Positions 5,484-12,490 of a stretch of DNA of 13,637 nt are shown here, piece by piece. The notes beneath the pieces are model-generated. The model made no database searches, was not told where the DNA came from, and saw only the letters and a list, made by a program, of their open reading frames with translations. The DNA is from Lachnospiraceae bacterium UBA1755 (GTDB lineage Bacteria; Bacillota; Clostridia; Lachnospirales; Lachnospiraceae), in NCBI GenBank assembly GCA_002314805.1, contig DCHJ01000113.1:1-13637 (forward strand). The letters run 5' to 3'. Numbering within the stretch: the first letter of the stretch is position 1; the number at the start of each line of letters is the position of its first letter. Both the position numbers and the translations under genes were made by a program.

Positions 5484-7142
5484 TCATACCTCGACTCTGT
5501 CAAGTATCTTCTGCATGTTGCTGCCGAGTATCTCTGTGAGCCACTCATCCGGCAGATCCATCGAGAGGAGCCGTCCCAGCTCCCAGGCGACATCGTGCAC
5601 CACTGTATCAGTACCGAACACGAGACGATGATAATCTATATACTTAAGTGATTCTTCCACAGGCACCTCTGTTGTAAAGCTCCCGCAGAATTCAAATACC
5701 ACATTCTTATACCTTGGGTCCTGTGCGATCCTCTCACACATATGTCTGCCTGCTGTCGGTCCGCCCATATGCCCTATTATCCATGTGGCATCCGGATATC
5801 TTAATGCCACCTCAGCGATGTTGTCTGCCGATCCGTACGGGTCTGCCCATGAATGGATCAGGATATAAAGCTTATGCTCGTTGGCATAGCTGAAGATACT
5901 GTCCAGACGCGGATCTCTGATATCTACGCCGATGTATCCCGGGATCAGCTTCATGCCCTTGAAGTAACCGCCAGAAAAGGCTTCATCAAGCACTTCCCTC
6001 GTGTAGAGCTCAGCGTAGATGGGATTAATAACATAATTGCCGTGGAAACGGTCCTTCCGGTCTCCGATCGCTGCCTCAAGCTCTTTATTGCCGTGAACAG
6101 GGCTTCCGAAAAGCTCCGACTCGGACTGTGAGCACACCTCGTCTATCCCGAAGCGTGCCATATCTTCTTCAAATTCTCTGATCTGACCTTCAAATTCGTT
6201 GCAGGGGATGACCCAGCTTCTTGCAAAGGGTCCTATATGTGTATGAGCATCAATGACATGGCACTGTCTTACTCCGCGCCCTGAAATGAAATCATTCCAG
6301 AAGCTGTTGGAGATGGTATTGTCAACTGACTTCTTACCCGCCTCAGCCTTCCTGCGTCCGTCTTCATTGAGCAGACCCGCAAAGGTATCCCATGCCACAG
6401 CATCCATCTGAGCCTGTGTCAGATGTGCATTTGCCAGACCCGCGATTGCAGCGCCGCTATGGCACCTCGCTCCGAGGCCGAATACCATGCGGCCCTCTCC
6501 TGCTTCATCCTGTGTGATCTTTATCGCATCTCTGGTATGAAGCCATGAAATATCCATGTAGACGTTGTCTGTCCTTGCCAGCACATCAAGCATGTGTGAA
6601 AACTGCCACCACATCACCTTACGCACCACGAAGCTTATCTGCGGGAAATGATGTGCTGCATTGACCAGCATCTCAAGGTCAAGTGACGGTGCCCTGTCAG
6701 GTCCGTTGATCACATCATTGAGTTCGGTCACATCAACCAGCACCACCGGTCTGTAAGCCTTTAATCTGTCGAGTACTCTTTCGATCTCCACGATCGTATA
6801 TCTGTTGGTCTTAGGGAAAAGCACAAGACAGCTTACCTCGCCGCTGCGCAGGACTTCTTCCACTGATTCCATCTCACCCTCGCCTGCAAGCATGCTCGGG
6901 TTGACAGCAAATGCAGGGATGACTCTTTCAGCCGCTCCGGGGGTGTTCCGAATATCTTCCATGAGATATCTGTTGCCGTGTACCGGATGCAGGTCTCTCG
7001 CCAGATTGTGATATGTGACGACCTGATATACCCCGAGCCTGTCCATGTCCTCAAGGAGTTCTCCAAGCGTGCAGTAATCGGGGGCAGCATATGCGCCTCT
7101 CCCGTACGCACCGTTAACATTGATATAAAACGGACTCTTCAT
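5484..7142 (-). CDS. Double-length amidohydrolase: degenerate N-terminal and intact C-terminal Amidohydro_2-type domains
   Basis: A 552-residue protein, twice the usual length. The C-terminal half (about 295-552) is a TIM-barrel metal-dependent hydrolase/decarboxylase of the Amidohydro_2 (ACMSD-like) type: DAHTH at 298-302, MKLIPGY at 397-403, ILIHSW with His430, IIGHMGG with His458 and FGTDT with the conserved Asp512. The N-terminal half (about 1-285) lines up with the same landmarks but has lost the metal ligands: NVNGAYG replaces DxHxHxG, and FGLGARCHSG (221-230) replaces the FGTD motif. It is probably structural or regulatory, or makes an internal pseudo-dimer. Family members include decarboxylases, lactonases and hydratases of carboxylic acid pathways. 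Location after the hydratase beta gene suggests a step in that pathway. GGAGG just before the ATG supports the start. Confidence 0.85.
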   Translation of the reverse strand: MKSPFYINVNGAYGRGAYAAPDYCTLGELLEDMDRLGVYQVVTYHNLARDLHPVHGNRYLMEDIRNTPGAAERVIPAFAVNPSMLAGEGEMESVEEVLRSGEVSCLVLFPKTNRYTIVEIERVLDRLKAYRPVVLVDVTELNDVINGPDRAPSLDLEMLVNAAHHFPQISFVVRKVMWWQFSHMLDVLARTDNVYMDISWLHTRDAIKITQDEAGEGRMVFGLGARCHSGAAIAGLANAHLTQAQMDAVAWDTFAGLLNEDGRRKAEAGKKSVDNTISNSFWNDFISGRGVRQCHVIDAHTHIGPFARSWVIPCNEFEGQIREFEEDMARFGIDEVCSQSESELFGSPVHGNKELEAAIGDRKDRFHGNYVINPIYAELYTREVLDEAFSGGYFKGMKLIPGYIGVDIRDPRLDSIFSYANEHKLYILIHSWADPYGSADNIAEVALRYPDATWIIGHMGGPTAGRHMCERIAQDPRYKNVVFEFCGSFTTEVPVEESLKYIDYHRLVFGTDTVVHDVAWELGRLLSMDLPDEWLTEILGSNMQKILDRVEV

Positions 7143-7243
7143 ATTTCCTCCATGCGTATTCTTTCCATATTTTCCGGGTCGGTCTTTCCGGTATCATATC
7201 GCGCCTGCAGCTGCCTGCGTATATGCGGCTCATCATCTGTGCC

Positions 7244-7373
7244 GCACTGCTTCCCACAGCTGCCGGCGTCCCTGTTTCCGCTGCCAAGGTTCCTGTTACC
7301 GGCTTCCTCGCGTCCAGATTACCGACCTCCGGCATCCATCTTCCCGCTGCCTATGTCACTGTTACCGGCTGCC
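7244..7373. repeat. Six degenerate 22-bp tandem repeats
   Basis: Read on the minus strand, units begin at 7373, 7351, 7329, 7307, 7285 and 7264 and are 21 or 22 bases long. The common start is GGCAGCCGGTAACAG, varied to GGCAGCGGGAAGATG, GGAAGCCGGTAACAG, GGCAGCGGAAACAG and others. The period is not a multiple of three and no frame is credible, so this is non-coding. The array sits in the 311-base gap between the hydratase beta and amidohydrolase genes. I see nothing else in that gap apart from the ribosome site of the amidohydrolase. Confidence 0.75.
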
Positions 7374-7453
7374 TGTGTCCGGGTTAAGGACTTGCGTCGT
7401 CCTGGTTCACGGTCCACACTATCCATAATTCCCTGACCGGCATAGCATCGGTC

Positions 7454-8101
7454 TCACGGTTCACATGTATTCTCATTCCCATAAAGACGTGTATACCTGA
7501 AGTCTTCCGGGATGCCGAGAGTATTATATACCTTTTTCTTATTCTCGCGCACCTCTTTGTCGATTTCATCAAAAAGATTATTGCCATAGCAATCCATATC
7601 CACTACGAAAGGTCCCAGCTCATTGAGCTTAAAGTGCCACGGTGCCTCGATGGAACCCATCTCTTCAAAGAGATCCACACCCTCTATCTCAATTGAATCT
7701 ATCCAGAGCAGCGGACTTACGCTGCGGGGTGACACATGCACGCAGTGCATTTCCTGCATTGCCTTTGCTGTCTGCTCACCCATTGTTGTCTTGCCGCAGA
7801 CAAGCTTTAGATTCCACTCCTTTATGGATGCGGCTCCCCACTTCTCAAACCTGATGCTTGAAGTGGGCATAAAGCTCATCAGCTCCCAGCCTGTATCCCG
7901 CTTCACAACGATAGGCCCGTTGTGTATCAGTACACTGCCGTCTGCGGGTGTGAAGGGCAGGGTATGCTTCTCGTCAAAGATATATCTCTGCAGCTTACTT
8001 CTGCACGTAAAGCAGGGTCCCGAAAGATATACCGTATCTCCGATATGGAGCTGCATCACATCCTCATCCTTAAGAGGAGCAGTAAGATGATATTCCGCCA
8101 T
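7454..8101 (-). CDS. Class I fumarase-type hydratase, beta subunit
   Basis: A 215-residue protein matching the C-terminal half/beta subunit of Fe-S class I fumarases and tartrate dehydratases. It shows LHIGDTVYLSGPCFTCRSKL (18-37), then HNGPIVV (60-66) and a swivelling-domain core with GKTTMGEQT (103-111), and ends with GPFVVDMDCYGNNLF. The beta subunit closes over the alpha-bound cluster and contributes to binding the dicarboxylate. An in-frame ATG at 8134 lies inside the alpha gene. AGGAGG at 8115-8110, eight bases before the ATG at 8101, decides the shorter start. Only 14 bases separate it from the alpha stop, so the pair is surely co-translated. Family substrates include fumarate/malate, tartrate and mesaconate. 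Which one applies is not shown. Confidence 0.88.
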   Translation of the reverse strand: MAEYHLTAPLKDEDVMQLHIGDTVYLSGPCFTCRSKLQRYIFDEKHTLPFTPADGSVLIHNGPIVVKRDTGWELMSFMPTSSIRFEKWGAASIKEWNLKLVCGKTTMGEQTAKAMQEMHCVHVSPRSVSPLLWIDSIEIEGVDLFEEMGSIEAPWHFKLNELGPFVVDMDCYGNNLFDEIDKEVRENKKKVYNTLGIPEDFRYTRLYGNENTCEP

Positions 8102-8115
8102 ACTTTTTCCCTCCT

Positions 8116-9033
8116 TTACCTGTCTCCGAACCAATATGCTCCGGGGAGCTTTTCAATGCTGCCGTCAGCTTTTATCTTAAATGTCGCTCGCCTTGCTACC
8201 ATGCAGTTGCAGCTTATAGCCACCACGATTCCTGCGATATGTGTATAGGCATACTCCACATTTACCGCAAGCGCACTCGTATTTCCTCCTGCACCGAGTA
8301 TGCCAAAGCCAAGTCCGTTTATACCCCTGTAAAGCCTGTCTTCGATATCGCGTATCTTCTGCTCCGGATGATGCGAGCCTGCCTGACGCAGGCATGCTGC
8401 TTCCTTGGCAAGATTGGCCGCAACATTTGCCGTGCCGCCTATACCTACACCGATAATTGATGGCGGACAGATAGCACCTGCCCTTGCGGCATCCGCAAAT
8501 GCGTCGATGACAAATTTCTCTATTCCCTTCGTACCGTCTGCGAATGCGACTACCTTCTGACGGGTGCCGCCGAAGCATTCAGAACCTCCGCCCTTGGCGC
8601 AGTAGGTGATCTCCAGTTCCGTACCCGGCACGAATTTATAAGTGAAGTCAGGAATGTTTGGTCCGATATTATCGCCGGGATCAAAACCTGTAAGGGGGTC
8701 CTTCATGGTCGCGCGGATATACCCTTCTTTTGTAGCGCGTCTCACCGCATTCCTGATCGATTCTTCAAGTGCCATGAAGCCGCCTTCTATCTCAGCCTCA
8801 TTGCCCGCCTTCACATAAAAGATAGGCCAGCCTGTATCCGCACATGAAGGACGGTCATGTATCTCTGCCAGTCTGATACTGTCCAGAGTCTTGGAAAGCC
8901 CCTCCCTTGCACCCGCATTTGTCTCACCTGCGATAGCTCTTTCAAACGCAGCCCTTACATCAGGTGATATATTAGTGGAACCGTTTCTTATAGCCTGGAA
9001 AGCAGCCTCTTCTATTAAATGTTTCTTAATCAT
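8116..9033 (-). CDS. Class I fumarase-type hydratase, alpha subunit
   Basis: A 305-residue protein of normal length for the alpha subunit of two-component class I hydro-lyases (fumarase, L-tartrate dehydratase, mesaconase). Likely [4Fe-4S] ligands are Cys64 in PSCADTG, Cys189 in AICPPSIIGVG and Cys277 in SCNCMVARRA. The substrate-loop region AKGGGSECFGG (146-156) and GFGILGAGGNTSA (242-254) are also present. CADTGWP replaces the more usual CQDTGT, and SECFGG replaces SENKS-type sequence, so the protein is divergent. With AtuA and DUF4387 next door I would favour a branched or hydroxylated dicarboxylate over housekeeping malate/fumarate. This is inference. The enzyme would be oxygen-sensitive, fitting an anaerobe. 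GGGAG five bases upstream supports the ATG. Confidence 0.88.
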   Translation of the reverse strand: MIKKHLIEEAAFQAIRNGSTNISPDVRAAFERAIAGETNAGAREGLSKTLDSIRLAEIHDRPSCADTGWPIFYVKAGNEAEIEGGFMALEESIRNAVRRATKEGYIRATMKDPLTGFDPGDNIGPNIPDFTYKFVPGTELEITYCAKGGGSECFGGTRQKVVAFADGTKGIEKFVIDAFADAARAGAICPPSIIGVGIGGTANVAANLAKEAACLRQAGSHHPEQKIRDIEDRLYRGINGLGFGILGAGGNTSALAVNVEYAYTHIAGIVVAISCNCMVARRATFKIKADGSIEKLPGAYWFGDR

Positions 9034-9096
9034 TGTATCTCCCTCGCATCAAACTCATTTGAATGATTAAAGATGGCTTTTCTCATTCCGATCCTG

Positions 9097-9411
9097 TTAC
9101 AGATCCACACCCATCTCCATAAGAGGTGCATGCTGCTGTGCGCCGTATACATCCCTCTCTCCGAGATTGCCTGACGGCAGAGGCCTTATAAGTGTAGCCT
9201 TTATCGCTCTCGCAACAGGGAACTCAATGATATCAAGTACCATATCAGCATCGATACCGTAAGCTGCAGCAACACTTTCCTTCGTGATTATCTTTGCCCT
9301 GCTTGCCTTCTCAAAGGTCTCATCATCTGCGAATATCACATCAAGCGTGAGTTCAAACGGACCCGAGTTCTTGCTTCTTACAATTTTGGCAGCGTCTTTT
9401 AATTTTCTCAT
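9097..9411 (-). CDS. DUF4387 protein, partner of AtuA
   Basis: A 104-residue protein of the DUF4387 family. It shows the conserved blocks KIVRSKNSGPFELTLDVIF near the N-terminus and GERDVYGAQQHAPL near the C-terminus. The biochemical role is unknown. The family is typically encoded beside AtuA/DUF1446 proteins and can even be joined to them, which suggests a two-subunit enzyme. Three starts are possible (9474, 9417, 9411). AGGTGAT at 9422-9416 pairs well with the 16S tail and stands four bases before the ATG at 9411. The 9417 ATG would overlap that site, and the 9474 start would read through tandem repeats, so I chose 9411. It is separated from the hydratase alpha gene by 63 bases. Confidence 0.85.
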   Translation of the reverse strand: MRKLKDAAKIVRSKNSGPFELTLDVIFADDETFEKASRAKIITKESVAAAYGIDADMVLDIIEFPVARAIKATLIRPLPSGNLGERDVYGAQQHAPLMEMGVDL

Positions 9412-9452
9412 ATTCATCACCTGCACTTTATCTGTCTTAAATATTGTTTTCC

Positions 9453-9525
9453 ATTCCGCGGGCAGACCACGCATACTATTCCACGGGCAGACCGCGGCAT
9501 ACTATTCCACGGGCAGACCGCGGCA
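9453..9525. repeat. Three tandem 25-26-bp repeats
   Basis: Copies begin at 9453, 9478 and 9504. The core is ATTCCACGGGCAGACCGCGG followed by CATACT in the first two copies. The first copy has CCGCGG and CCACG swapped between its two arms, and each copy contains an imperfect CCRCGG...CCGYGG inverted repeat. The array lies just upstream of the DUF4387 start. The rest of the 294-base gap (9526-9705) is AT-rich, with no gene and no convincing promoter. Confidence 0.8.
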
Positions 9526-9705
9526 CAAATATCGATGAAAACACTGAATTCTTTCACACTCACCTTTTTGCTCAGGAAACATCAATATAATAAGCGATCC
9601 CATTCTTCTGCCTTCACAAATAAAAAGAATCAAGGTATAGCTCGAAAGCAATGCAATATAATGCCCTTTTATCAGTGATTCCCTGATCGATCGTCAGAAC
9701 AGCTT

Positions 9706-11085
9706 TCAGTGCTTCTCCTCCCCGTCTGCAAATTCATAGTATGTCCTCGGGAACAGCTCTGCAGGGTCATCATTTTCAAGCAGACTGTATGCCGAGAAAT
9801 TAAACACCTCACCCACAGGGATATCGGAGGGTGAGAACGGGAATGCAAGATTGCCCGCTGTCGCGATACGTCCTTCGTATCCGTAGTGGAGCATCGTAGA
9901 TCTTGCAACTGCACACACGGTATTGGCATTTTCCTGTGTGTCGGCCACTGCATCGATCACTATGCCTACCTCGTGGGAAGTGATCTCCCTGATCGGCTCC
10001 AGCGCGCCCATGACACCGTTCTTTCCGTATACGATAAAATCCAGATTATAATCTATATCTGTGCCTGAGATATTTTCAGCAGTGCGCCTCTTCACACCCG
10101 CAAGCACCTCATCAAGATGCTCTATGAAGATGGAATCTCTGTTGCCGCAGATCGAGATGGTGCGGTAGCCTGCGCTCTTTACACCTTCAAGCTTTACATT
10201 CTTCTTTTCCTGCGGGATGAACTTACTGCCATATACACGCACTCTTCTTTCCGTCTCCTGGATGAACCTGCACTCATAAAGGTCGAGTGTGCCGCCCGGT
10301 CCCGGAAGCATATACGGATTGGATTTCTCGTAAAGCGTGTGTGCCGCAACAGAAGTGGTGGTGCATACACGGTTGGGTGAACAGGGCTCCACTGCAAAGC
10401 TGTCCTCATAAAGATAACCCATCATGCAGTCCGAAGCGCTGCCCGGTGTCGCTGCGATGCATGCGCACTCCAGGATCTTGCCGAGATGTGTGGCAAGTGC
10501 CTCCGAATAGCCAAGACGGATCGGATCGGCCGCAAAAGCCGAAGGATCGTAGGCTCTGCCGCAGAGCACCACCTGAGCTCCCTCGTTTAGTGCCTTAATT
10601 ATTGACTCGACACCCATCTGTGCCACGATACGTCTGCAGCCTCTTATATCTTCCGGTGTGACCTGAGGTGCCGCGCCAAGAGGCACTATATTGCCCTTAA
10701 CACATTCCTGAGCCAGAAACTCCTTATCAAGCTCAGATGAGATAGCTGCCATTTTGAAAGACAGCCCCTTCTCCCTTGCGATCTCTTTGATGATGCCTAT
10801 CTCTCTCTCGAGATGAGGTGTGCCGCCGCTGCCTCCCGCACTTCCGATGCACATCGGGATGCCCAGCCTTATGGCATCAGTGAGCATGAAAGTCAGATCA
10901 CGCTTGACTGCACTCCTCGTGGTAAACGGCTTGCCCGATCCCAGATAATATGGACCCGGGTCAGTGCTGCCCGCATCGCATGCAATAAGGTCGGGCTTTT
11001 GAGCTATACCCAGCCTCCAGCTTTCTTCCGGGAAACCGTATCCCACTATTCCCGACGGTGATAATATCCTGTATTCCTTCAGCAT
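9706..11085 (-). CDS. AtuA-family protein (DUF1446)
   Basis: A 459-residue protein of the usual length for the AtuA/DUF1446 family. Recognisable blocks are DLIACDAGSTDPGPYYLGSG (32-51), then CIGSAGGSGGTPHLE, VVLCGRAYDPSAFAADP, and CARSTMLHYGY-like sequence (CAVARSTMLHYGY) near the C-terminus. The family is named after a gene of the Pseudomonas acyclic terpene utilisation cluster, but its reaction has not been established to my knowledge. It repeatedly occurs with DUF4387, as here. No signal peptide or membrane segment is visible, so it is cytoplasmic. AGAGGT five bases before the ATG supports the start. The neighbours suggest a hydro-lyase pathway for an organic acid. Terpene degradation is unlikely because no acyl-CoA carboxylase genes are present. 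Confidence 0.88.
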   Translation of the reverse strand: MLKEYRILSPSGIVGYGFPEESWRLGIAQKPDLIACDAGSTDPGPYYLGSGKPFTTRSAVKRDLTFMLTDAIRLGIPMCIGSAGGSGGTPHLEREIGIIKEIAREKGLSFKMAAISSELDKEFLAQECVKGNIVPLGAAPQVTPEDIRGCRRIVAQMGVESIIKALNEGAQVVLCGRAYDPSAFAADPIRLGYSEALATHLGKILECACIAATPGSASDCMMGYLYEDSFAVEPCSPNRVCTTTSVAAHTLYEKSNPYMLPGPGGTLDLYECRFIQETERRVRVYGSKFIPQEKKNVKLEGVKSAGYRTISICGNRDSIFIEHLDEVLAGVKRRTAENISGTDIDYNLDFIVYGKNGVMGALEPIREITSHEVGIVIDAVADTQENANTVCAVARSTMLHYGYEGRIATAGNLAFPFSPSDIPVGEVFNFSAYSLLENDDPAELFPRTYYEFADGEEKH

Positions 11086-11181
11086 TTTGCACCTCTCTTA
11101 TATGTGATTGATCCTGTCAATTCTCTTGTATAGCATCCTGTATGCGATTTGATTTACGCCGCTTACCATTCACACCGGAAT

Positions 11182-11213
11182 GGCCTCCTGCCAGTCCCCA
11201 CCGGCAGGAGGCC
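11182..11213. other. Perfect 11-bp stem-loop after the UroD-like gene
   Basis: GGCCTCCTGCC (11182-11192) and GGCAGGAGGCC (11203-11213) form a perfect 11-bp, GC-rich stem with a 10-base loop, 18 bases after the stop of the UroD-like gene. No T-run follows on either strand, so it is not a classical intrinsic terminator. It could be an mRNA-stabilising or processing hairpin, or a pause site. The remaining 96 bases up to the AtuA gene hold a TTGACA at 11120-11115 on the minus strand, but no well-spaced -10 box. Confidence 0.6.
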
Positions 11214-11231
11214 AAAAGAATGTTATTTCTG

Positions 11232-12233
11232 TCAAGCCAATATAGCTTCCTGTATAGCGAGCACATTACGCGGATCCGTATCAGGCGGTATCTCGCATCC
11301 CGGTGCGATGCAGTTATTATTCACTGCGCTCAGTGCCTTGCATCTTTCGACTTCCTTCCTGATAGTCTCCGGAGTACCGTTTAATACAACGCTCACCGGA
11401 TCGAAATTGCCGCAGATGCAGATATTCTTTGGGATGATCTGCGCTGCCTTTTCCATGTCTACCATGTAATCCAGATCTATCATGTCAGCTCCGCTCTCTG
11501 CGGTAAGATGAACGACCTGACTGATATTTCCGCATATATGGAGCTTTACCTTTGCTCCCTTTGCATGGATCGCATCCACCAGCCTTTTCTGATACGGCAA
11601 TGCAAATTCCTTATACAATGCCGGTCCTATCAGAGATGTTGCGGCATCTCCGACTCCGATAATATCTGCTCCCGCATCGATCTGCGCATTGGCAAACAGT
11701 ATCTCCTCCTGCAGGCATATTTCAAGGAGTTCCCTTATCGGTTCCGGCTCCTCGAGAAGATCCATAAATAATTCTTCCATCCTCATAAGATCACAGCTTT
11801 GGGCAAATGCACCCTCCACCCATCCCATGACCGGGACCTCGCCGCAGGCTCTTTCCTTCATGAGTCCTATCGCCTGTATCCTGTCATAGGTCCTCCTCGA
11901 GTCATGAGGATCAAAAAGCCTCAGCTTATTTATATCCGAGTGAGTCTTGACAATATACTCGAGAGTCTCCGGAGACTTATTATCATGTATCTCCACCTTC
12001 TGTCCGAAGCCTTCAGCCTCTCTCAGCGAATCAGAGATAGCACTCACCACATCGATCCCGAATCTCTCATGGCATGCCATCACGCTGTCCGTCAGCTTAC
12101 GGTAATCAGTGAGGTATTCTCTGTAAGTATATCCTGCCTGCTTAGCGGCAAACATCATCACTATGCTTAAGTTGGGAATATGATCGACCGGCTTACCCTC
12201 AAATCTGTTCATGACTCTCTGATAACTGTTCAT
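11232..12233 (-). CDS. UroD/MtaA-family protein (methylcobalamin:thiol methyltransferase-like)
   Basis: A 333-residue protein of the uroporphyrinogen decarboxylase superfamily. HICGN (His232, Cys234) and PGCEIPPDT (Cys313) form the His-x-Cys...Cys zinc set of MtaA/CmuA-type methyltransferases. True heme-pathway UroD lacks this set, so this is not hemE. Other family blocks are ADIIGVGDAATSLIGP (189-204) and KEFALPYQKRLVDAIHAKGA (208-227). Such proteins transfer methyl groups between a corrinoid protein and a thiol, or demethylate methoxylated compounds together with a corrinoid partner. No corrinoid protein or activase is in the window. GGAGG six bases before the ATG supports the start. It is 146 bases upstream of AtuA, with a strong hairpin between them, so it may or may not share that pathway. 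Confidence 0.85.
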   Translation of the reverse strand: MNSYQRVMNRFEGKPVDHIPNLSIVMMFAAKQAGYTYREYLTDYRKLTDSVMACHERFGIDVVSAISDSLREAEGFGQKVEIHDNKSPETLEYIVKTHSDINKLRLFDPHDSRRTYDRIQAIGLMKERACGEVPVMGWVEGAFAQSCDLMRMEELFMDLLEEPEPIRELLEICLQEEILFANAQIDAGADIIGVGDAATSLIGPALYKEFALPYQKRLVDAIHAKGAKVKLHICGNISQVVHLTAESGADMIDLDYMVDMEKAAQIIPKNICICGNFDPVSVVLNGTPETIRKEVERCKALSAVNNNCIAPGCEIPPDTDPRNVLAIQEAILA

Positions 12234-12262
12234 TCCTGTCCTCCCTTGTTAACTGACCTGCT

Positions 12263-12414
12263 GTATCTTATCCGCCATTTAAGGCACAATGCAAAAAATA
12301 TGTACACTTCCCCTTATTGGCTGCTCTGATATATCTTATCCACCGTTTCGGATACAATGCAAAATATCTGCACATGCTCTGCCTTATTGATTGCTCCGCC
12401 GTATCATAGCCGCC
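12263..12414 (-). promoter_or_regulatory. Imperfect 68-70-bp tandem repeats carrying promoter-like sequence
   Basis: The motif TATCTTATCCGCC (plus strand) recurs at 12264, 12332 and, degenerate, 12402. The surrounding bases (ACAATGCAAA..ATAT, CTTATTGGCTG) also recur. On the minus strand the first two copies each contain TTGCAT, an 18-base spacer and TAAGAT (12294-12289/12270-12265 and 12362-12357/12338-12333). The nearer one would start transcription about 25 bases before the UroD-like ATG. The boxes are weak (three and four matches of six), so promoter function is tentative. The repeat itself is clear. No gene is supported elsewhere in 12245-12490. Confidence 0.5.
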
Positions 12415-12490
12415 ATCCGTCATATCAAAAGGCATATCGATCAGCATATACTCTGCCGGCTCCTCTGACGCATAAATAGCAGCTTCCACG

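Noticed and set aside
7114..7335. Minus-strand frame upstream of and overlapping the amidohydrolase start
   Set aside because: It lies in the 22-bp repeat array, whose period is not a multiple of three, and overlaps a well-supported gene start.
8102..8134. Longer start for the hydratase beta subunit at 8134
   Set aside because: It would begin inside the alpha gene and place the clear AGGAGG site inside the coding region.
9453..9525. CRISPR-like array
   Set aside because: The copies are directly tandem with no unique spacers, and there are no cas genes. The same argument rules out 7244-7373. At 5313-5458 the gaps are 35-37 bp, but the repeats are imperfect and only three.
11098..11120. TTGACA...TATAAG upstream of the AtuA gene as a promoter
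   Set aside because: The spacer is only 12 bases, too short for sigma-70.
11232..12233. Calling the UroD-like gene hemE
   Set aside because: It has the His-x-Cys...Cys zinc motif of MtaA/CmuA-type methyltransferases and no heme-pathway neighbours.
12268..12489. 73-codon minus-strand frame starting at a GTG just after the MATE stop
   Set aside because: It has no ribosome site, runs through the 69-bp tandem repeats and its product resembles nothing I know. The frame is better explained by the repeats.
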